Source: JBCBKZ01 sp039026975
GTDB taxonomy: Bacteria > Bacteroidota > Bacteroidia > J057
Reading direction: 5' to 3'
Assembly: GCA_039026975.1 (NCBI GenBank)
Contig: JBCCLI010000174.1
Location: forward strand, 1 to 12,694
DNA: 12,694 nucleotides
Under the pieces are notes generated by a model that had not been told where the DNA came from, did not search any database, and was given only the letters and a program-made list of their open reading frames with translations. Position 1 is the stretch's first letter. The number at the start of each line of letters is the position of its first letter. Shown in pieces: positions 8,099 through 12,694 of this stretch. The translations under genes and the position numbers were made by a program.

Positions 8099-10114
8099 CT
8101 ATTCGTATACCTCTACCTCACTTAAGGAAAGGAAATAGCGGTGTTCTTCATCCCCCTCCCAGGGTTCAGTGGCGCCTCCAGGGGTTCCCATAATACGTAT
8201 ACCTTTAGTCTTGACGGGAGAAAAGCTCAGCTGGTAAGGCGCATATTCAGGCTTGGTAAATAACTCTGGATCTCCCACTAAATCTGGGGTAATCTCCAGG
8301 TCTTCTACCTCCACCCACGCTCCAGAATCATCCATAAATTCCACCCCTAACTCTTCATACCAGCCACTTTTAGTAAATCCTGTCCCGGTATAAAATACCA
8401 CGGTGGACATGTCCTGGGCTTCTTCCCACATATATCCCACCTGGATGTCATCAGCGTCCACAGTTACCTCACTCTGATAGGTATCATCATAAACTGGTGC
8501 CCATTCTCCAATTTCTGGAGTTGGCGCACCGGTATGATGGAAAGAGTACACTCCTGAAGTAAGGCCATCATTCAGCTTATCACTCTTTTCAGCAGAATTT
8601 TCCGGGGTCAGAATGGAAGAGGCAGAAGCGGCCAGGTTATCCTCATGCACATGGAGGGTTACTTGCTGTTCTATGGGAGTATCTCCTTCCAGCTTGATAG
8701 TAGCAGTATAGGTTCCAACTTCAGTTGGGGTTCCGACTAAGTCGTTATTTGTTAAGCTTATTCCTTCCGGCAGTTCTCCTCCTGCCATACTCAGGATAGG
8801 ATCTTTTCCTCCGGCATAAAAGTCAAAAGTATAGGCTTCCCCTACTGTCAGGTGTTGGGGGGGAATAGCAGTAAACTCCACAGGTGGGATGAACTCTGCA
8901 TCGGGATTGATGAGGTAATAGTCTACCCCATCCTCTGAAATCTTCTGTCCACCTTGTTCCAGGATGATTTTTTCTCCCTGGGCGGCTATTCGGCTGATCT
9001 GTTCTGTGAGCTTCACATCAGGCAACTCAGAACGGGTACGGTTCTTGTAAAAATCATTGAAGGGCTTTTCCCAGCCTTCTACAGGTGGTACTAGTAGTGA
9101 TTGGGGAATTCCTTTGGTTCCTTCTATAATCCCTATTAGGCCACTCATGGTTGCTGCCTGATTATCCGCATCATAGCCTATTAAACAGGCCACGTCCAGG
9201 GTGGTCTGAAAATCTCCTTCACCATAGAGAAGTGCCAGGATTCCACATGCTCCGTTTATTAAAGAGGCTACGATGGTCTGGGTTTCCACAGGTTCCTGGT
9301 GTAGGTATTTCTCCACCATCTCTATTCTGGCCGCACGCCAGTCATCAGGATATTGTTGGTGCAGGGCCCGCATGTCCTCTACCACCTCCACAAAACGATT
9401 TCCTTCTGGCAAAGAGGCATTTCCTATGTCCAGCAATGTATTGATGTCCTTCTCGAAAAAGGCTGCTGCATACATGGCCCCATAGTGAACGGTTACATCC
9501 GTCCCAAAATCATCATTGGTTACCTTAGCCACCCAGTCTGATTTAGCAGCCGCATAGTCCACCATACCGGGAGCGGTAGCCGCCCAGATTTCATTCACTA
9601 GCTGGGGATCTATCTGGAACCAGTTTCTGTTGAGGTCTATCCTTCCGCTGTAGGGCGGCAGGTAGCCGTAATTCATCAGACCTAAGGCAGAGCGGTTGGC
9701 TACCCAAATGTAGGTCTTAATGTGTCGCATCCAAGCCTCAGCTAGTTGTTCATAGGTAGGCTCGGTTCCGTACTTTTCCATGTACATGAGGTACATATAC
9801 TCTATGTCTGTATCATCATCAGAGAAGGCTCCATCATAATTGATAAAATGGTCCAGCATCCGCATGCCTTCTCCTCCCCATTCCGGCCAGGTATAATCTA
9901 CCGGTGTTCTGTCAGGTCCGGGTTCTTTTACATATTGGAACTCGTGAGAGAGTCCCACATGATTTCCGATCAGCTGCCCATACCAATAGGCAGCTACCTT
10001 ATCTTCATAGTCAGCAACAGAAATTTTCTGATAATCAGGTATTTTTTCAGCAGTACACCCAACTAGCATCAGGGCCATGCCTAGCACTGCCCCAAATGGA
10101 AGTAGTCTTTTCAT
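8099..10114 (-). CDS. Lipoprotein with ADP-ribosylglycohydrolase fold, putative Ig and discoidin-like domains
   Basis: A 671-residue protein. The signal MKRLLPFGAVLGMALMLVGC is a clear lipoprotein signal with Cys20. Residues about 35-370 are an ADP-ribosylglycohydrolase (DraG/ARH) domain. The first metal motif is SDDDTD (98-103); the second is GYDADNQAA (313-321), with Asp315 and Asp317, where the usual following Thr/Ser is Asn318. Residues about 415-490 look like a putative Ig domain (LTVGEAYTFDF, LPEGISL, GTPTEVGTYT), and about 493-671 resemble an F5/8 type C (discoidin-like) binding domain ending in LSLSEVEVYE. Because it is exported, its substrate is more likely an extracellular N- or O-glycoside than ADP-ribosyl protein; this is inference. 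The start is supported by an AAGGA ribosome site about 10 bases upstream. It follows the caspase gene by 26 bases on the same strand. Confidence 0.88.
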   Translation of the reverse strand: MKRLLPFGAVLGMALMLVGCTAEKIPDYQKISVADYEDKVAAYWYGQLIGNHVGLSHEFQYVKEPGPDRTPVDYTWPEWGGEGMRMLDHFINYDGAFSDDDTDIEYMYLMYMEKYGTEPTYEQLAEAWMRHIKTYIWVANRSALGLMNYGYLPPYSGRIDLNRNWFQIDPQLVNEIWAATAPGMVDYAAAKSDWVAKVTNDDFGTDVTVHYGAMYAAAFFEKDINTLLDIGNASLPEGNRFVEVVEDMRALHQQYPDDWRAARIEMVEKYLHQEPVETQTIVASLINGACGILALLYGEGDFQTTLDVACLIGYDADNQAATMSGLIGIIEGTKGIPQSLLVPPVEGWEKPFNDFYKNRTRSELPDVKLTEQISRIAAQGEKIILEQGGQKISEDGVDYYLINPDAEFIPPVEFTAIPPQHLTVGEAYTFDFYAGGKDPILSMAGGELPEGISLTNNDLVGTPTEVGTYTATIKLEGDTPIEQQVTLHVHEDNLAASASSILTPENSAEKSDKLNDGLTSGVYSFHHTGAPTPEIGEWAPVYDDTYQSEVTVDADDIQVGYMWEEAQDMSTVVFYTGTGFTKSGWYEELGVEFMDDSGAWVEVEDLEITPDLVGDPELFTKPEYAPYQLSFSPVKTKGIRIMGTPGGATEPWEGDEEHRYFLSLSEVEVYE

Positions 10115-10140
10115 AGTAGTAGTCCTTAATTATGGAGATC

Positions 10141-11247
10141 CTAATTAATCCGCTTCTCCATTTCTAATAGAGAGGCTCGGATGCGGTTCCTACCGATTTG
10201 GTAGTCAGATTCAGATATAACGCCGTCTAGTTTGTCTCTATTCAAAGCGTTTAGGCGGGCCGTCAAGAGTAGAAGGGTATCTGCATCCCTGCCAGAAGCT
10301 TTGGCTCGGAGGATTTCCAGGGCTTCCTCTAGCTCATCTGTCATGATCAATACCCTGACAGACACAGATTCTTGCTTTCGGGGAGGCTGGGAAATATTTC
10401 GAGGAGGAAGCTCACGGTTCCCACCGGTGTCTACCTTCCTTTCAATAGAATTTCTAATTTGGTAAAGATCTGCTCCCCTTCTTTCAAATAAAAACTCCCC
10501 TCCTTGATCTGACATTTTTATCATAGGCCCTCCAATAGGCGTTTGGTCAGCATTATAAGAGGCAATTCTATTCACATGGTACATTAAGTCCGAGGCTGCA
10601 AACACCTTCTGCGGGGTACTCTCAAGAAAAGTAATTAATCCCTTTGCATAAGGTGAGGCATCTCCTACTAGTCCATCAGCCACGGTTTCTATTCTTCCTG
10701 CAGCCATTCCCCACCTGGAAGGAAACACATCTACCTCTAAGGCATATGCCTCTTTCGCACCTTTAGGTAAAATCTTCTCTTCTCCAACATCTGATCTGAG
10801 AAGATTCCCTGAATAGCATGAGTCTATAATAAGTAGGAGATGATGTACTTTCATCCCCTTTACATAATCCAGTATGGTAGAATGAGGGATGAGATCCCAG
10901 GTCTCACTGGCTTTACCTTCCACCGGAATTAGATACCCAATCCCATTTTGCTTCTTGTAATACCCATGCCCAGCAAAAAACAGGATGAGGTTATCCCTGG
11001 CAGTGAGCGTCTGTGAATACTTCTCCAAATTACTCAAAATAGCCCCTTTAGTAGCTTTCTTATCAAACAGACTGACAGCATTATTTTCCTCAAATTTATA
11101 ATTGGCTATCAGCGTATTTTTGAAAGAGGTAGCATCACTTACACAATTAGATAAAGGAGAAATCTTCTGGTATTTATCTATCCCAATAACGAATAGGTGG
11201 TTCTTACGAGAACTGAATACTCTCCCAGTTTCATCTGGATTAGACAT
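10141..11247 (-). CDS. Caspase-family (C14) protease with C-terminal EAD11-like domain
   Basis: A 368-residue cytoplasmic protein with no signal peptide. Residues about 15-256 form a caspase p20-like domain: NHLFVIGIDKY, then SDATSFKNTL, then the catalytic His94 in LILFFAGHGYY and catalytic Cys144 in LLLIIDSCYSG. Both dyad residues are intact (Cys codon 10816-10818), so it should be active. A Pro/Arg-rich linker (about 270-295) leads to a C-terminal helical domain, about 296-368: ELEEALEILRA, LLLLTARLNALNRDKLDG, then VISESDYQIGRNRIRASLLE. This closely resembles the N-terminal domain of the membrane protein at 1611-2612 and the EAD11 adaptor family. Bacterial caspase-EAD proteins are thought to be effectors that cut cellular proteins when recruited by a partner with the same domain. 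The downstream neighbour, 26 bases away, is the ARH-fold lipoprotein gene. Cleavage specificity cannot be read. Confidence 0.9.
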   Translation of the reverse strand: MSNPDETGRVFSSRKNHLFVIGIDKYQKISPLSNCVSDATSFKNTLIANYKFEENNAVSLFDKKATKGAILSNLEKYSQTLTARDNLILFFAGHGYYKKQNGIGYLIPVEGKASETWDLIPHSTILDYVKGMKVHHLLLIIDSCYSGNLLRSDVGEEKILPKGAKEAYALEVDVFPSRWGMAAGRIETVADGLVGDASPYAKGLITFLESTPQKVFAASDLMYHVNRIASYNADQTPIGGPMIKMSDQGGEFLFERRGADLYQIRNSIERKVDTGGNRELPPRNISQPPRKQESVSVRVLIMTDELEEALEILRAKASGRDADTLLLLTARLNALNRDKLDGVISESDYQIGRNRIRASLLEMEKRIN

Positions 11248-11295
11248 GAGGCAAAATATAGTTGAAGGTGGAAGACTTATCTTTTTACACTAATC

Positions 11296-11335
11296 GTAGG
11301 GATCATCAAGTATATTAAGACTTGATAATCCCTAC
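11296..11335. repeat. Inverted repeat upstream of the caspase gene
   Basis: Arms of 16 bases at 11296-11311 (GTAGGGATCATCAAGT) and 11320-11335 pair with one mismatch around an 8-base loop. The element lies 64 bases past the stop of the cytochrome gene and 49 bases before the caspase ATG. It may be a terminator for the upstream gene, though no T-tract follows on the minus strand, or an operator or RNA hairpin in the caspase leader. The 151-base gap holds nothing else I can support. Confidence 0.6.
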
Positions 11336-11398
11336 TCATAAGTTTAACAATTTATTGGAAGAGTCGAAAAATCCTTTAGAATAAAATGGATATTTCTA

Positions 11399-12694
11399 TC
11401 AACTTTCCGGCTGTAAGGAGGCAAGCGTAGCTACCAAATCCCTCAGTTCTCTTTTCGTGAGAATACTTCCCATAGGAGGCATGGAAGAAGGAATAGAGGT
11501 TCTGCTTTCAATATCAGCCTTAGCTATTTCAGTAATCTTTTCTCCCACCTTAAGTTTTACAGTCTGACTATTTTCTGACTGAAGATAGCCTGCTGTAGAG
11601 GACCCATCTGTTAGCTTTAGGTTCACTACTTCATATCCGGCAGCATAAGCAGCGGAGGGAGCTACCATAGACTCTAACAGCTTCTCTCTACTCAACCTGG
11701 CTCCTACCCCCATCAAACCGGGGCCTGCATTTCCTCCCAGCTCAAAGATAGAATGACAACGAACACATTGGGCCGCCTCGTTCGTGTAGAATATCTGTCC
11801 GCCTCTCTGTGGATTTCCTCCATATAAGGCCTCCGAATAAGCAGAGATGGAATTATTAGGATCTTTGCTGGCATAATAAGTCGTTAGCTTATCATCAAAT
11901 ATTATGTCTTCCTGCTGTTCTGCGGCTTCCAATAAGTCCAACTGTATATCTTGCGCTACCCGCCCCTTCAAGAGCCTATCCAGATAAGTCCCTAGTAATT
12001 TCTTCGCCTCAGATCCTTTCATCCCCCCCAGAGCAGTAAAGGCGGCCTGTTTATTAGCCGTAGTGCCCGTTCTGAGTATATCTTCAAACAAGGGGACAGC
12101 CTTATTTTCGGCTATTCCAGACTCCGGAAGGATGGCAAGAGCAGATGATTTAACAGCATTAGATCTAGAAGCCATCCCTAATTCCAGGGCATCAGAGAGT
12201 AAGCCAGATTCCATAGCACTTAAGCTTTCTAAGGCAGCTACCTGTGCCTCCTCGCCTACCCCTTCTTGTAATAGAGCCAACAGTCCATTCTCAGCTGCTT
12301 TTATGCTAAGTTTTCCTGCCGCCTTAGCAGCAGCCATTTGTACTTCTGTTTCTGTATCAGCTATCCATGTTCCTATCACGGGCGCCAAAGTAGTCATCAC
12401 GTTAGCGTCTTCCCTAAGTACTTCCCCTCTGTATCTACCATCTACTCTGTCTAGGACAGAAGGCTTTTCCCAGGTAGAAAGGGCCGCTATGGCTTCTGCC
12501 CGCATTTCGGCAGGCGCACTTCCTCTGGAAGCATAGTCTGCTAATATGTTCAAATTTTCCTCAGTCCCCACTCGTAGGTTCGCATTGATGGCTCTACGGA
12601 TAAGGGCTTCACTGGTAAAGCGTTCATCTTTCAGGGTAACTGCTAATTGGGGAAGAGCCTCTTCTATGGAAAAGTCATCATTGATGGCACGGGC
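11399..12694 (-). CDS. PVC-type HEAT-repeat/heme-binding CxxCH protein, 3' part
   Basis: The frame is open to the window edge, so 431 C-terminal residues are visible and the N-terminus is missing; a GTG at 12571 is internal, not the start. The first about 290 residues are alpha-helical HEAT-like repeats of the kind AAKAAGKLSIKAAENGLLAL and ALESLSAMESGLLSDALELG. The C-terminus is a cytochrome c domain: QCVRCHSIFELGGNAGPGL (CVRCH, bases 11753-11767), and SMPPMG near the end supplies a candidate methionine ligand. The layout matches the membrane-bound dehydrogenase/heme-binding family first noted in Pirellula and Verrucomicrobium, in which a sugar-dehydrogenase-like propeller usually precedes these repeats. 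It would be exported and pass electrons from substrate oxidation; the substrate is unknown. The caspase gene lies 151 bases downstream on the same strand. Confidence 0.9.
   Translation of the reverse strand, partial: ARAINDDFSIEEALPQLAVTLKDERFTSEALIRRAINANLRVGTEENLNILADYASRGSAPAEMRAEAIAALSTWEKPSVLDRVDGRYRGEVLREDANVMTTLAPVIGTWIADTETEVQMAAAKAAGKLSIKAAENGLLALLQEGVGEEAQVAALESLSAMESGLLSDALELGMASRSNAVKSSALAILPESGIAENKAVPLFEDILRTGTTANKQAAFTALGGMKGSEAKKLLGTYLDRLLKGRVAQDIQLDLLEAAEQQEDIIFDDKLTTYYASKDPNNSISAYSEALYGGNPQRGGQIFYTNEAAQCVRCHSIFELGGNAGPGLMGVGARLSREKLLESMVAPSAAYAAGYEVVNLKLTDGSSTAGYLQSENSQTVKLKVGEKITEIAKADIESRTSIPSSMPPMGSILTKRELRDLVATLASLQPES

Noticed and set aside
12063..12536. A 157-codon plus-strand frame opposite the HEAT-repeat gene
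   Set aside because: It is the antisense of Ala/Glu-rich helical repeats and has no recognisable domain.
12571..12573. GTG at 12571 as the start of the cytochrome protein
   Set aside because: The frame stays open to the window edge and the upstream residues (ARAINDDFSIEEALPQLA) continue the HEAT-type pattern, so the gene is truncated by the window.

Overview
The window looks like a chromosomal segment of a Bacteroidota, probably a marine or aquatic Cytophagales-type organism. The reasons are a DUF4301 gene (a family known mainly from this phylum), moderate-to-low GC, mostly weak ribosome-binding sites, lipoprotein-type sulfatase and ADP-ribosylglycohydrolase-fold genes, and a PVC-type CxxCH/HEAT-repeat cytochrome fragment. 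This placement is inference from gene content; no rRNA or tRNA gene is present.

Layout. 1-322 (+): 3' end of a tRNA wobble-uridine methyltransferase (MnmD type). 347-1448 (-): prfB (release factor 2), read through a programmed +1 frameshift; a hairpin lies between the two convergent ends. 1611-2612 (+): a membrane protein with an N-terminal domain resembling effector-associated domain 11 (EAD11), a transmembrane helix and a SPOR-like C-terminus. 2617-3646 (-): a hotdog acyl-CoA thioesterase and a YdeI/OmdA-family protein, probably one transcript. 3699-4655 (-): an exported SH3b protein. 4763-6391 (-): DUF4301 protein. 6461-8026 (+): lipoprotein sulfatase. 8099-10114 (-): lipoprotein with an ADP-ribosylglycohydrolase fold, a putative Ig-like domain and a discoidin-like domain. 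A long imperfect palindrome separates these last two convergent genes. 10141-11247 (-): a caspase-family (C14) protease with a C-terminal EAD11-like domain. 11296-11335: a second strong inverted repeat. 11399-12694 (-): 3' part of a HEAT-repeat/cytochrome c protein.

How genes may work together. Two themes overlap. One is outer-surface carbohydrate or sulfate-ester metabolism: sulfatase, ARH-fold lipoprotein and PVC-type heme protein. The other, and the most notable observation, is that two genes about 7.5 kb apart on opposite strands carry what looks like the same adaptor domain. In one it is fused to a caspase protease, in the other to a membrane-spanning SPOR-like protein. In the published EAD concept, such domains pair effectors with sensors or scaffolds by homotypic contact. 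An inner-membrane, possibly wall-sensing protein that recruits a caspase is therefore a reasonable but untested hypothesis. The remaining genes (prfB, mnmD, thioesterase, YdeI) look like ordinary chromosomal background. No transposase, integrase, CRISPR array, tRNA or rRNA was seen, and no stretch above 300 bases lacks a gene.
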